From the NCBI GenBank assembly GCA_963739995.1, contig CAVUCH010000001.1:62001-126000 (forward strand): 64,000 nt of DNA, in the 5' to 3' direction. Shown piece after piece: positions 25,535 to 35,639 of the stretch. This DNA is from CAVUCH01 sp963739995 (lineage in GTDB: Bacteria > Acidobacteriota > Vicinamibacteria > Vicinamibacterales > JAENWD01). The position numbers and the translations under genes were made by a program. The notes beneath the pieces were generated by a model, which saw nothing but the letters and a program-made list of their open reading frames with translations, was not told the origin of the DNA and did no database searches. Position 1 is the stretch's first letter. The number at the start of each line of letters is the position of its first letter.

Positions 25535-27603
25535 AGCCCGACTCCGGCGAGCAGGTTCTGGACCCAGAACATCCACCGTGCGCTCCAGGTGCGTGCCACA
25601 CGCGCGGACGAATCGGTGCGTCGCGCCGAGTTGAGACGTGAGACTTCGAGCGCGACCCGGTGTTCCGGATCGATGTGAGCCGACATGAGACGGTGCGGTC
25701 CCGTCCGCGTGAGCTCTTTCCATGTGCCCTGGCCATCCCAGGTCACACGCTCCGGCCCGCGTCCCTGGTAGCGGAGCACGATGTCCACTGGAAACGCGAC
25801 AGTACCGAGCCGCCTGATCACCACGCGACTCTGGTACATGGCGGACCCGACCGCCGCGCTGCTCGCGTTCGCCGACCCGATCAGCCTGGTCTTGCCGTCC
25901 CTGGTGTCAATCAGCCCGGCAGCGGGTACTGCCCGCTGGCTCGTGAGCGAGGCCACTTCGTACTCGACCACCCCGGTTCCTTCCGTGATGTGGCTCCAGA
26001 ACCAGGCCAGGTCGCGCCCGGAGACCTCGCTGGCGACGGCGTAGAAGTCGTCACTCGACGGGTGCCGAAAGCGCCATCGCTCGTGATACGTCCGCAGCAC
26101 ACGCGCCATCGTCTCGCGTCCAAGCAGGTTCTCGAGCGTGCGAAGCGCCAGTTCGGGTTTCACATAGACGTAGAAGCTGTATGCGCCGGGACTGTACGTC
26201 CAGGCCGGCTGGCGGATGCGGTCAAAGGTGCGCCGCGGCGAGTTCTGTATACGGATCGCTTCTTCGCCTCCGACGCGCAGTCCCAGGAACGTCAGAATCG
26301 ACGTCTGCGGCCCGTGCAGATTGTCCATCAGCCGGCCGCTCGAGTACGAGGTGAATCCCTCGTCCAGCCACGCCTCCTCGAACTCGTTGTTCGCCACCAG
26401 CCCGTACCAGAACTGGTGCCCGACCTCGTGCACCGTCACCAGCTCGGGGACGAGCAGACGGCTGAACGGCCAGTAGTTCAACAGGGCCAAGCTGCCGGCC
26501 GTAATCAGCGTGGGGTATTCCATGCCGGCCGAGCCCTCAGCGCCCGGGGCGGGGTCCACGATGGTGAGCGTGCGGTAAGGGTAGCGCCCGTACCAGAGCC
26601 CGAAGTTCTTGATCCCGAGCTTTGCGGCCGCGACGTAGCGATCGATCTGCGGCCGGCGCCCGGGCTGCATCAGCACGCGGATCTCGACATCGGACAGGCG
26701 CACCTCGTCGAGTGAGCGCCCCAGGAGCGCGGCGGTCGCGGCGTACTCGCCTGGCGTGACGTCGGCCGTCGCTGAAAAGCGCGCGAGCACCTCGACGTAG
26801 TTCGGATCCGCCGTCCAGGCAAAATCGTGCACGTCATCCTGCTCGTAGGTATGCGTGGTCGTACCGTCCGCGTTCGCTCGAACACCGGTCCGCCCACCCG
26901 TTGCACCGACAATGAACTTCCTCGGTGCCGTGATGTTGACGCGGAATCGGCCGAAATCAGCGTAGAACTCGCTGTTTGCGTGGAACTGGTGGCAGTTCCA
27001 CCCCCCGGTGGTCCGCCCGCGCGTGCCCGCCGGCTCGTAGACGGCTATCTTCGGGAACCACTGGCCTGCCAGGTAGTAGTCGCGGTGATACCCGGTGCGG
27101 GCGAAGACCCGGGGCAGCTTCGCACTCCACTCGATCACCAGTGCAATCGATCCTCGCGGTCCCACCGGCTGCGGCAGGGGAACGCGGATAACCGTGCGGT
27201 CATCCGCGTTGTCGTCATCGGGGTGCTCGAAGCGGATGCGGGGCGTCAGGTCGGTGCCGTCCGCCAGTGTCATCTTTCGAACCGTCGTCCAGCCCCAGCC
27301 CTCGTCGGGCATGCGATCGCCCCGCAGCTGGCCCCCGGACTCGCGGAAGAACGTGCTGCGGGTGTTCCTGAACGCATTCAGGTACAGATGGAACCACAGC
27401 TCGACGACCGTGTCGTTCGACGGGTTGTTCCACGTGAGGCGTTCACGACCGGTAATCGACTTGTTCTCCGCATCGAGCCGCACGTCGATCGCGTAGTCCA
27501 CCACGCGTTGCGCGCGGGCCGGCAGCGGGTCTGCCGCCGCGGGTCCGGTAAGCACAAGGAGGGCGAGCAGCACGGTTGGGGAGCTACGCACGGCATTCTT
27601 CAC
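25531..27603 (-). CDS. M1 family metallopeptidase, secreted
   Basis: A 690-residue gluzincin aminopeptidase-like protein. A signal peptide (SSPTVLLALLVLTGPAAADP) leads to a beta-sandwich domain. The catalytic domain has GSAGMEYPTL (substrate N-terminus recognition) and HEVGHQFWYGLVANNEFEEAW near residue 391, giving HExxH and the third zinc ligand Glu in NEFEEAWLDEGF, plus the catalytic Tyr region SPGAYSFYVY. Homologues are periplasmic peptidases of broad role. The start is GTG. It is co-translated with the membrane protein downstream. Confidence 0.9.
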   Translation of the reverse strand: MKNAVRSSPTVLLALLVLTGPAAADPLPARAQRVVDYAIDVRLDAENKSITGRERLTWNNPSNDTVVELWFHLYLNAFRNTRSTFFRESGGQLRGDRMPDEGWGWTTVRKMTLADGTDLTPRIRFEHPDDDNADDRTVIRVPLPQPVGPRGSIALVIEWSAKLPRVFARTGYHRDYYLAGQWFPKIAVYEPAGTRGRTTGGWNCHQFHANSEFYADFGRFRVNITAPRKFIVGATGGRTGVRANADGTTTHTYEQDDVHDFAWTADPNYVEVLARFSATADVTPGEYAATAALLGRSLDEVRLSDVEIRVLMQPGRRPQIDRYVAAAKLGIKNFGLWYGRYPYRTLTIVDPAPGAEGSAGMEYPTLITAGSLALLNYWPFSRLLVPELVTVHEVGHQFWYGLVANNEFEEAWLDEGFTSYSSGRLMDNLHGPQTSILTFLGLRVGGEEAIRIQNSPRRTFDRIRQPAWTYSPGAYSFYVYVKPELALRTLENLLGRETMARVLRTYHERWRFRHPSSDDFYAVASEVSGRDLAWFWSHITEGTGVVEYEVASLTSQRAVPAAGLIDTRDGKTRLIGSANASSAAVGSAMYQSRVVIRRLGTVAFPVDIVLRYQGRGPERVTWDGQGTWKELTRTGPHRLMSAHIDPEHRVALEVSRLNSARRTDSSARVARTWSARWMFWVQNLLAGVGL

Positions 27604-27679
27604 GGGTGGTGAGGCGCGTCGGCGGATGGTATGTGAAAGCCGCTGGCGATCGCAATGCTGGCCGCCACGGCCCTGCTCG

Positions 27680-29035
27680 TCACGATAGCGGCAGCGTCAG
27701 CACCGCCCGGCACCCCTGTTCCGTCGTGCGGTTCTCGAGGGACAATGTCCCGCCGTGCGCCTCCGCGATCTGGCGGCTCAGCACGAGGCCGATGCCGGAT
27801 CCTTCGGGCTTCGTGGTGAAGAACGGGACGAACAGGTTCGACGTGTTCGGCAGCCCCGGGCCCTGGTCGTCGACGAAGATGTGCACGGCATTCTCGCCGA
27901 CCTCCCAGCCGATCCAGACGCCTCCGCCGGTCGGCAGCGTGGCATCGACGGCGTTGCGGATGATGTTGATCAGCAGCTGCTCGATCTGATCCGGATCGGC
28001 CTGCAGGGTCACGGCCGGCCCGGCGTGGACGGCCACGGTCATTCGTCGCTCGAGATCTGCCGCGCGCGGCACGAGCGCGCCGATCGATACTGGTTTCAGT
28101 GCGGGCGCAGGCAGACGCGCGAGCTGTGCATAGGCGGCGGTGAACCGGCCGAGCGAGTCGGCACGTGATCCGATCACGGCGAGGCCGCCGCGCATGTCGC
28201 TCTCCCAATCCTCGGCCCTCGGATTCCTCGAGATCAGGCGCTCGAGGCTGTGGGCGATCGATTTGATCGGCGCGAGCGAGTTGTTGATCTCGTGGCCGAT
28301 GACGCGAATGAGGCGCTGCCACGCCTGGCGTTCCTCGTCGCGCAGTGACCGGCTCACATCCGTGAGCACGAGCAGTTCCAGCGGCAACCCGCCTTGCCGG
28401 AACACCTTGTTGCGGACCTCCCACCGGCCGGAACCGCCGGGGAACGTCGCGGCGATGGTGGGGGAGTGCTCGTGTTCGAGGGCCGTCGCAAGGCCCAGTG
28501 CGTTCGCATCGAGGCCAATCAGCCGCTCCGACGGCCGCGCCAGCAGCCGCTCGCCCGCGCGGTTCACGAGGCGCAGCCGCCGGTCCGGATCGAACGCGAA
28601 CACGGCGACCGGAATCTCCTCCATCACCGCACCAAGCAGTCCGCTCGCGTCGAGGGCACCCATGCGCTGGGCCCGCAGCGTGTCGGCGAGCGCGTTGACC
28701 TCGATCAAGACTTCCCCGAGCGGATCGTGCCGGCGCGAACCGCGTGCCCTGATGGAGAAGTCCTCCTCGCGCAACGCCGCCAGCAGGTTCGAGATCGTCT
28801 GCAGGGGAAAGATCACACGATCGCGGAGGGCAAACGCCACGCCCCACCAGAGCGCCAGGACCAGCAGCGTCAGGGTCCAGCGAAGGCGGGACGAGAAGTC
28901 GCCAGACCAGAGCAGCACCAGTGAGACGACGATCCCGGGCAGCCCCGCGCCGAGCGCCATCATGACGACGCGGCGGTCGTGGGTGAGCCAGTTGTCGAAC
29001 GATCGCCGCAGCGACTTCACCGCGTGCACCTGCAT
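27680..29035 (-). CDS. sensor histidine kinase, NtrY-like
   Basis: A 451-residue inner-membrane kinase. Two helices (VVMMALGAGLPGIVVSLVLL and WTLTLLVLALWWGVAFAL) precede a HAMP-like linker and a PAS domain (LLGAVMEEIPVAVFAFDPDR). The phospho-acceptor is His in RVIGHEINNSLAPIKS, and the ATPase has N-box NIIRNAVDA, DDQGPGLP and GSGIGLVLSRQIAE. It lies 58 bases after the sigma-54 response regulator on the same strand, forming a matched pair that probably controls the transporter genes upstream. Confidence 0.92.
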   Translation of the reverse strand: MQVHAVKSLRRSFDNWLTHDRRVVMMALGAGLPGIVVSLVLLWSGDFSSRLRWTLTLLVLALWWGVAFALRDRVIFPLQTISNLLAALREEDFSIRARGSRRHDPLGEVLIEVNALADTLRAQRMGALDASGLLGAVMEEIPVAVFAFDPDRRLRLVNRAGERLLARPSERLIGLDANALGLATALEHEHSPTIAATFPGGSGRWEVRNKVFRQGGLPLELLVLTDVSRSLRDEERQAWQRLIRVIGHEINNSLAPIKSIAHSLERLISRNPRAEDWESDMRGGLAVIGSRADSLGRFTAAYAQLARLPAPALKPVSIGALVPRAADLERRMTVAVHAGPAVTLQADPDQIEQLLINIIRNAVDATLPTGGGVWIGWEVGENAVHIFVDDQGPGLPNTSNLFVPFFTTKPEGSGIGLVLSRQIAEAHGGTLSLENRTTEQGCRAVLTLPLS

Positions 29036-29093
29036 CTCGCAGGGGGTGAAAGGTCTGGCGTGGCTGGCACGGCTGGAGATCGGCCGGCGCCCG

Positions 29094-30499
<1,406 letters not shown>

Positions 30500-30518
<19 letters not shown>

Positions 30519-31222
30519 CCATCCCGCAGCCGCACGATACGGCTGCCGTAGGCGGCGTTCGCCTCGGAGTGCGTCACCTGAATAATGGTGGTGCCTTCGC
30601 GATTGAGCTGCGTGAACAGCTCCATGATTTCCCGGCCCTGGCCCGTGTGGAGATTCCCGGTCGGTTCGTCGGCAAGGATCAGGGTGGGTTTTGCGATGAG
30701 CGCTCTCGCGACGCCGACCAGCTGCTGCTGGCCGCCCGAGAGCTGTGATGGGTACAAATCCTTCTTCCCGACGATCTGGAACCGGTCGAGGATGTCACAC
30801 ACCGTGCTGTCGCGTTCCTTCCGCTTCACGTCGCGGTAGGACAGCGGCATGTCGAGGTTCTCGTAGACAGTGAGGTGATCGATCAGGTGGTAGCTCTGAA
30901 ACACGAAGCCGATGTGGGTCTTCTGCAGCTCGGCGCGTTCCTTCTTCCCGAGCAGGTGAATCGGCTGGCCATGCAGGTAGTATTCGCCGGTCCAGGCCGC
31001 GTCGTGCATCCCGATGATGTGGAGCAGCGTGGATTTCCCGGCGCCCGACGGCCCCATGATCGACACGAACTCGCCCGGCGCGAAATCGAGCGTGATCCGC
31101 CGTAGAACGTAGGTCGTCTGCACGCCCTGCTTGTATGCCTTCTCGATGTTGCGCAGGCTGATGACCGCGCGGCCGCTCTTCGCCAGCTCAGGGGGCGTCA
31201 AGGCCTGTGTGACGTGTTCCAC
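30500..31222 (-). CDS. ABC transporter ATP-binding protein (MacB/LolD type), divergent signature
   Basis: About 240 residues. Walker A is MGPSGAGKSTLLHIIGM, Q-loop FVFQSYHLIDHLTVYEN, Walker B ILADEPTGNLHTGQG and H-loop QVTHSEANA. The signature reads LSGGQQQLVGVARAL where LSGGQQQRVAIARAL is usual, so the Arg after the signature is lost. The start is the GTG at about 31222 after AGAGGA; upstream in-frame codons run into an intergenic palindrome and are not credible. No FtsX-type permease is encoded next to it. Confidence 0.85.
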
Positions 31223-31282
31223 TCTGTGTCCTCTGAATCGGGCCGATTGTACAGCGAGGTGCGGCAGGGCCGGCCATGCGAC

Positions 31283-31302
31283 GCCGGGACTGAAGTGCCG
31301 GC
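31283..31302. repeat. degenerate copy of the PstI-centred palindrome
   Basis: GCCGGGACTGAAGTGCCGGC differs by two bases from the perfect palindrome at 55123-55142. It sits between the two ABC ATPase genes beside the TACCGCC array. Confidence 0.6.
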
Positions 31303-31312
31303 TCCACATGTC

Positions 31313-31358
31313 TACCGCCTACCGCCTACCGCCTACCTACCGCCTACCGCCTACCGCC
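31313..31358. repeat. heptamer array (TACCGCC)n
   Basis: Six full TACCGCC units with a 4-base interruption after the third. The same heptamer in the opposite orientation makes up the array at 61794-61855. It lies in the 160-base gap between two ABC ATPase genes. Confidence 0.85.
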
Positions 31359-31388
31359 AGCCCCCAAGCGCCGCCCACTGCCCGCATC

Positions 31389-32099
31389 TCAGACCGCTTC
31401 CGCCACGTTCTCTTCCACGATCCGCCCATCGAACAGGTGAATGCTCCTGTCCGCATGGCGCGCGTAGCGGGGGTCGTGTGTGACCATGGCGATCGTAGCG
31501 CCGCCGCGGTGCAGTTCCTGCAGCAGTTGCATCACCGATTCGCCGTTCTTGGAATCGAGGTTTCCCGTCGGCTCGTCAGCGAGGAGAATCGCGGGCTGCC
31601 CGGCCACCGCACGGGCGACCGCCACGCGCTGCTGCTGGCCTCCCGAGAGCTGGCTGGGAAGGTGTCGCGCGCGATGGGCCATGCCGACGCGCTCGAGCGC
31701 GGCTTCGACCCGCTGCCGGCGCTCGGCCGGCTTCATTCCGCGGTAGGTGAGCGGCAACTCGACGTTCTCGAAGACGGTCAGGTCACCGATCAGGTTGAAG
31801 CTCTGAAAGATGAACCCGATCTCCCGGTTGCGCGTCCGCGCGCGCTCCGCGGCCGTGAGGTTTGCCACCGGCCGTGAATTGAGCGTGTAGCTGCCGCCTG
31901 TCGGTGTGTCGAGCAGGCCGAGAATCGACAGGAGCGTCGACTTCCCGCAGCCGGACGGCCCCGCGATCGCGAGGTACTCGCCGTTCCGGATCTCGAGGTG
32001 GATGCCCGCCAGCGCGTGCGTTTCCACTTCATCGGTGTAGAAAACCTTCGTGACGCCGTCGAGCCGGATCAGCACGTCGTTCGCTGCGTTCATGAGCAC
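31389..32099 (-). CDS. ABC transporter ATP-binding protein (MacB/LolD type)
   Basis: A 236-residue ATPase with canonical motifs: Walker A IAGPSGCGKSTLLSILGL, Q-loop FIFQSFNLIGDLTVFEN, signature LSGGQQQRVAVARAVAG, Walker B ILLADEPTGNLDS and H-loop MVTHDPRYA. This class drives FtsX-like mechanotransmission proteins rather than substrate channels. It starts three bases after the stop of the adaptor gene. With the second ATPase and the adaptor it resembles a MacAB-type efflux set, but the membrane subunit is not encoded here. Confidence 0.9.
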   Translation of the reverse strand: MLMNAANDVLIRLDGVTKVFYTDEVETHALAGIHLEIRNGEYLAIAGPSGCGKSTLLSILGLLDTPTGGSYTLNSRPVANLTAAERARTRNREIGFIFQSFNLIGDLTVFENVELPLTYRGMKPAERRQRVEAALERVGMAHRARHLPSQLSGGQQQRVAVARAVAGQPAILLADEPTGNLDSKNGESVMQLLQELHRGGATIAMVTHDPRYARHADRSIHLFDGRIVEENVAEAV

Positions 32100-32102
32100 T
32101 CC

Positions 32103-33365
32103 TCAGCGGATGCGGAGACGGTCGCGGCCGTCCCAGGCGGACATGTCGGACAAGATCACGCGGTCGCCCTCGCGTAGACCGCCGACGACTTCGATGGTGT
32201 TGACCGAGCTGCGGCCGAATTTGACCTGCACGCGCTCGGCGGCATCGGGCTTCTCGGGCGCGCCGAGCAGCTTGAAGAGGCTCACCGTGCTGTTCTCCTG
32301 GCCGAAGGCCGGACGCCCCACATACAGGACGTTATCGAGCCGTTCGAGTTCAATCGTGCCGTCCACGCTGAGGTCGGGCCGGGCGCCGCGGGGGAGCGGT
32401 CCCGTGAACGAGACGTCCACGAGCACCGTGCCGTTCTGTGCGGCGGGATCCACGCGCGCCACGCGGCCTTCGACCTCGCCGTTCCGGGTGTCGATCGTGG
32501 CCTTGAGGCCAAACTCCAGGTCCTTGGCCTGCGTTTCGGGAATCCGGAGCTCTGCCTTGAGCCGGCCGGGCGCCGCCACACGCGCGAGATTTGCCCCGAC
32601 CGCCACGCGCTGGCCGACCTCGACGGGCACCACCTGCAGCACGCCCGCGATGCCTGCGCGCACCTTGAGCGCCTCGACCTGGCTGCGTCGCAACTCGTAG
32701 AGCGCCCGCCGCTGTGCGACTCGCGCCTGCTCGGCGGCGAGCTGCGCCTGTGCGGAGTCGCCGCGAATCTTCAAACGCTCTTGCTCGATGCGATGGCGGT
32801 TCTGGAGCTCGTCGGCCTCGACGCGCGTAATCTGCGTAGTCACCGCCGACTGCAGGCCCTCCTTCGAGAGCTGCTCGTTGGCTTCGGCGGTAATCCGGGC
32901 CGTGTGGAACTGGGCCTGGATGTCGGCGGCGGCAGACTGCTGCTGGAGCAGCTCGTTCTCCAGCCGCACGCGGACGCTGGCGAGGTCGGCTTCAGCGGCG
33001 CGCAGCAGGTACTCAGCGTCGAGCGCCTCCTGCTGCACACGCGCGTCGCTCAGTTCCAGAATTTCGGTGTCCGGTTCGACGACGGTGCCGGGAAGCGTGA
33101 GGATCCGCTCGACTCGCCCATCGGTGGCCGCGGGGATCCAGCGGATGTCCTCGGGGACCAGCGTGCCGGGGCCGCGCACCTGACGGAGCATCGAGCCCCG
33201 TTTGACGGTGTCGGGCCACACCGAGCCGATCTCCACGGTCGGCGCCGCCGGCTTCAGCTGCGCGAGACCAACCGTCACCAGGACGAGCACGAGCAGGCCG
33301 GCGACGGCGAAAATGGTGCGTCGGATGCGCTTCTGACGAGCGACGGACGGGCGGGGAATGTCCAT
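32103..33365 (-). CDS. periplasmic adaptor (HlyD/MacA family)
   Basis: About 420 residues. A basic N-terminus and one helix (FAVAGLLVLVLVTVGLAQL) anchor it in the inner membrane. A lipoyl half-motif (WIPAATDGRVERILTLPGTVV) precedes a long alpha-helical hairpin (about residues 120-240), then the second lipoyl and beta-barrel parts (GVLQVVPVEVGQRVAVGANL). Such adaptors join an ABC or RND pump to an outer-membrane channel. ATG 33365 has AGGAG nearby; a TTG at 33413 would lie inside the proposed promoter. Confidence 0.88.
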   Translation of the reverse strand: MDIPRPSVARQKRIRRTIFAVAGLLVLVLVTVGLAQLKPAAPTVEIGSVWPDTVKRGSMLRQVRGPGTLVPEDIRWIPAATDGRVERILTLPGTVVEPDTEILELSDARVQQEALDAEYLLRAAEADLASVRVRLENELLQQQSAAADIQAQFHTARITAEANEQLSKEGLQSAVTTQITRVEADELQNRHRIEQERLKIRGDSAQAQLAAEQARVAQRRALYELRRSQVEALKVRAGIAGVLQVVPVEVGQRVAVGANLARVAAPGRLKAELRIPETQAKDLEFGLKATIDTRNGEVEGRVARVDPAAQNGTVLVDVSFTGPLPRGARPDLSVDGTIELERLDNVLYVGRPAFGQENSTVSLFKLLGAPEKPDAAERVQVKFGRSSVNTIEVVGGLREGDRVILSDMSAWDGRDRLRIR

Positions 33366-33415
33366 GATCTCCTGTGGTGCGCGCGGCAAATACTCCGACG
33401 CGCGTCCTTTCAAAG

Positions 33416-33431
33416 GTCAAACGGTGTGCCA
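33416..33431 (-). promoter_or_regulatory. candidate sigma-54 promoter before the adaptor gene
   Basis: TGGCACACCGTTTGAC resembles TGGCAC-N5-TTGC. The GG at -24 is right and the spacing to -12 is right, but the -12 dinucleotide is GA where GC is normally required. The presence of an NtrC-type activator in the same cluster is the main reason to note it. Confidence 0.25.
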
Positions 33432-33593
33432 CCGGCGTGAAGCGGGCAACCACTTGGACGTAAAGGGCTTACAAGGCGTTCACCGGGGGCGATCGGCCGG
33501 GGCTGTTGCGGGGCTGGGATCCTGTCGTCCCGGAATCGGACAGTGGGTGGACGTGCGGATCGGCGGGATATTGGCAGGCCGTCACAGAAAAAC

Positions 33594-34964
33594 CTACACG
33601 CCTTCAAACCGCGCCGTGAAGTGCCGCAGCTCGGCGGCGCTCGCCGTGATCCGGTAGCCCCGCAGCGACTCGGCGAGCGAGGCGACATGGAGCACCGCCT
33701 CGGCGACATAGTCGATGTGCGACTGCGTGTATACGCGCCGGGGAATCGCGAGCCGCACGAGATCCATGGCGGCAGGGGACTCCGTGCCATCCGCATGGCG
33801 GCCGAACATCACCGTCCCGATCTCAGCGGACCTGATGCCCGCCTCCACGTAGAGGGCGTTCACGAGTGCGATCCCGGGGTACTCGAGCGGCGGGATGTGC
33901 GGCAGCAGGGCGCGGGCGTCGATGTAGATGGCGTGGCCGCCCGGGGGCTGGATGATGGGGACGCCTCCCGCCGTGAGCTTCTCGCCCAGGTAGGCCGTCG
34001 AGCGGATCCGATAGCGGAGGTAGGGCTCCTCGACGACCTCCTCCAGCCCGCGCGCGATGGCCTCGAGATCGTAGCCCGCCAGCCCGCCGTACGTGGGAAA
34101 GCCTTCGGTCAGGATCAGAAGATTTCGTGCGCGGTCGGCCCAGGCATCCTCGTTCATGGCGAGGAAGCCGCCGATGTTCGCGAGGCCGTCCTTCTTCGCC
34201 GACATGGTGCACCCGTCGGCGAGCGAGAACATCTCTCGTGCGATGTCGCGCGGCGTCCGATGCGCCTGCCCAGCCTCGCGCACCTTGATGAAGTATGCGT
34301 TTTCGGCGAAGCGGCACGCGTCGAGAAAGAACGGCTTGCGGTAGCGGTCGCAGAGCGCACGGACCGCGCGCAGGTTCTCGAGCGAGACCGGCTGTCCCCC
34401 GCCCGAGTTGTTCGTGACGGTCACCATCACCAGGGGCACGCGCTCGCCGTGCAGTTCCAGCAGCCGCTCGAGCGCGGTCATGTCGATGTTGCCCTTGAAG
34501 GGATGTGCGGCGGCAGGCACGCGCCCCTCGGGGATCACCAGATCGAGAGCCTCGGCGCCTTCCGCCTCGATGTTGGCACGGGTCGTGTCGAAGTGGTTGT
34601 TGTTCGGGACGATCTGACCTCGCGCCAGGGTGGTATGGAACAGAATGCGCTCGGCCGCGCGCCCCTGGTGCGTGGGGATGATATGCGTGAATCCGGTGAG
34701 CGCCTGCACGACGTCGCGGAACCGGTAGAACGACCGGCTGCCAGCGTACGATTCGTCGCCCTGCAGGAGCGCGCCCCACTGAGTGGCAGACATGGCGCCC
34801 GTCCCCGAATCCGTGAGCAGGTCGACGAGCACGTCGTCCGCATGGAGCAGGAAGACGTTGCGGCCGGCGGCCTCGAGGGCCGCCTCTCGATCCTCGCGGC
34901 GTGTGAACTTGAGGGCCTCGACCGATTTGATCCGGAAAGGCTCGATGATGGTGCGGAACGGCAT
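33594..34964 (-). CDS. tnaA: tryptophanase (PLP-dependent beta-eliminating lyase)
   Basis: A 456-residue fold-type I PLP enzyme that would cleave tryptophan to indole, pyruvate and ammonia. Visible are PTHQGRAAERILFHT, VTNNSGGGQPVSLENLRAV, FFLDACRFAENAYF and the PLP lysine in MSAKKDGLANIGGFLAM. EGFPTYGGLAG and GIRSAEIGTVMFGR resemble tryptophanase more than tyrosine phenol-lyase (EGMPSYGG), though KKDGLANIGG is shared with both. I call tryptophanase with that caveat. It lies 11 bases after the pyrophosphatase gene, so there is no room for a tnaC-type leader. No tryptophan permease is adjacent. Confidence 0.85.
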   Translation of the reverse strand: MPFRTIIEPFRIKSVEALKFTRREDREAALEAAGRNVFLLHADDVLVDLLTDSGTGAMSATQWGALLQGDESYAGSRSFYRFRDVVQALTGFTHIIPTHQGRAAERILFHTTLARGQIVPNNNHFDTTRANIEAEGAEALDLVIPEGRVPAAAHPFKGNIDMTALERLLELHGERVPLVMVTVTNNSGGGQPVSLENLRAVRALCDRYRKPFFLDACRFAENAYFIKVREAGQAHRTPRDIAREMFSLADGCTMSAKKDGLANIGGFLAMNEDAWADRARNLLILTEGFPTYGGLAGYDLEAIARGLEEVVEEPYLRYRIRSTAYLGEKLTAGGVPIIQPPGGHAIYIDARALLPHIPPLEYPGIALVNALYVEAGIRSAEIGTVMFGRHADGTESPAAMDLVRLAIPRRVYTQSHIDYVAEAVLHVASLAESLRGYRITASAAELRHFTARFEGV

Positions 34965-34975
34965 GCTGATCCCCG

Positions 34976-35524
34976 TTACTGCCGGGTGATCTCGCCGCGC
35001 CGCAGCCGGCGGTACATGTCGAGCGCATCGGCCACGATCCGGAATGCGTCGGCGGGGCCCATGAAGTCCTCGATGACCACCTGCTTGTGCTCGAGGATCT
35101 TGTAGTCCTCGAAGAATCGCCGCACTTCGCGGAGGATGTAACCGGGCAGCTGCGGGTGGTCGGTGTAATCGGAGAAGGCCGGATCGCGCACGCTCACCGC
35201 GATGATCTTGTCGTCGAGTCCTTTCTCGTCGCGCATGCGCATGACGCCGATCGCACGCGCCTCGATAATGGTGAGCGGCACGACGGCTTCCTGGCTGAGC
35301 ACCAGCGCATCCAGCGGGTCGCCGTCTTCGCAGAAGGTGCGCGGAATGAATCCGTAGTTGGCGGGATAGTGCACCGCGCTGTACAGTACGCGGTCCAGCT
35401 TCAGGAGGCCTGTTTCCTTGTCGAGCTCGTATTTGTTCTTGCTCCCCATCGGAACTTCGATGACGACGGGAAACGCCTTTTCAATCAGATGATCATCAAC
35501 ATAGATATCGTGCCACGCGTGCAT
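34976..35524 (-). CDS. ppa: inorganic pyrophosphatase, family I
   Basis: Hydrolyses pyrophosphate in the cytoplasm with Mg2+. The 182 residues contain VVIEVPMGSKNKYELDKETG, YPANYGFIPRTFCEDGDPLD (the metal-binding DxDPxD form EDGDPLDALVL) and ARAIGVMRMRDEKGLDDKII. The size is normal. It is divergent from the htrA gene, with the two starts separated by about 115 bases, and precedes tnaA on the same strand, an unusual pairing. Confidence 0.95.
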   Translation of the reverse strand: MHAWHDIYVDDHLIEKAFPVVIEVPMGSKNKYELDKETGLLKLDRVLYSAVHYPANYGFIPRTFCEDGDPLDALVLSQEAVVPLTIIEARAIGVMRMRDEKGLDDKIIAVSVRDPAFSDYTDHPQLPGYILREVRRFFEDYKILEHKQVVIEDFMGPADAFRIVADALDMYRRLRRGEITRQ

Positions 35525-35639
35525 GCGAAATAACTCCTCGCCACGTTCGCAACGCCCGTGGATGGGCTCATTCTATCTCGTCGGACGACGCGCACTCCCG
35601 CGGGTGTCGCCGCGCGGCTCCGGCACCACAGCCCGCGTG

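Noticed and set aside
33543..35105. A 520-codon plus-strand frame over tnaA
   Set aside because: Antisense shadow of a well-conserved PLP enzyme.
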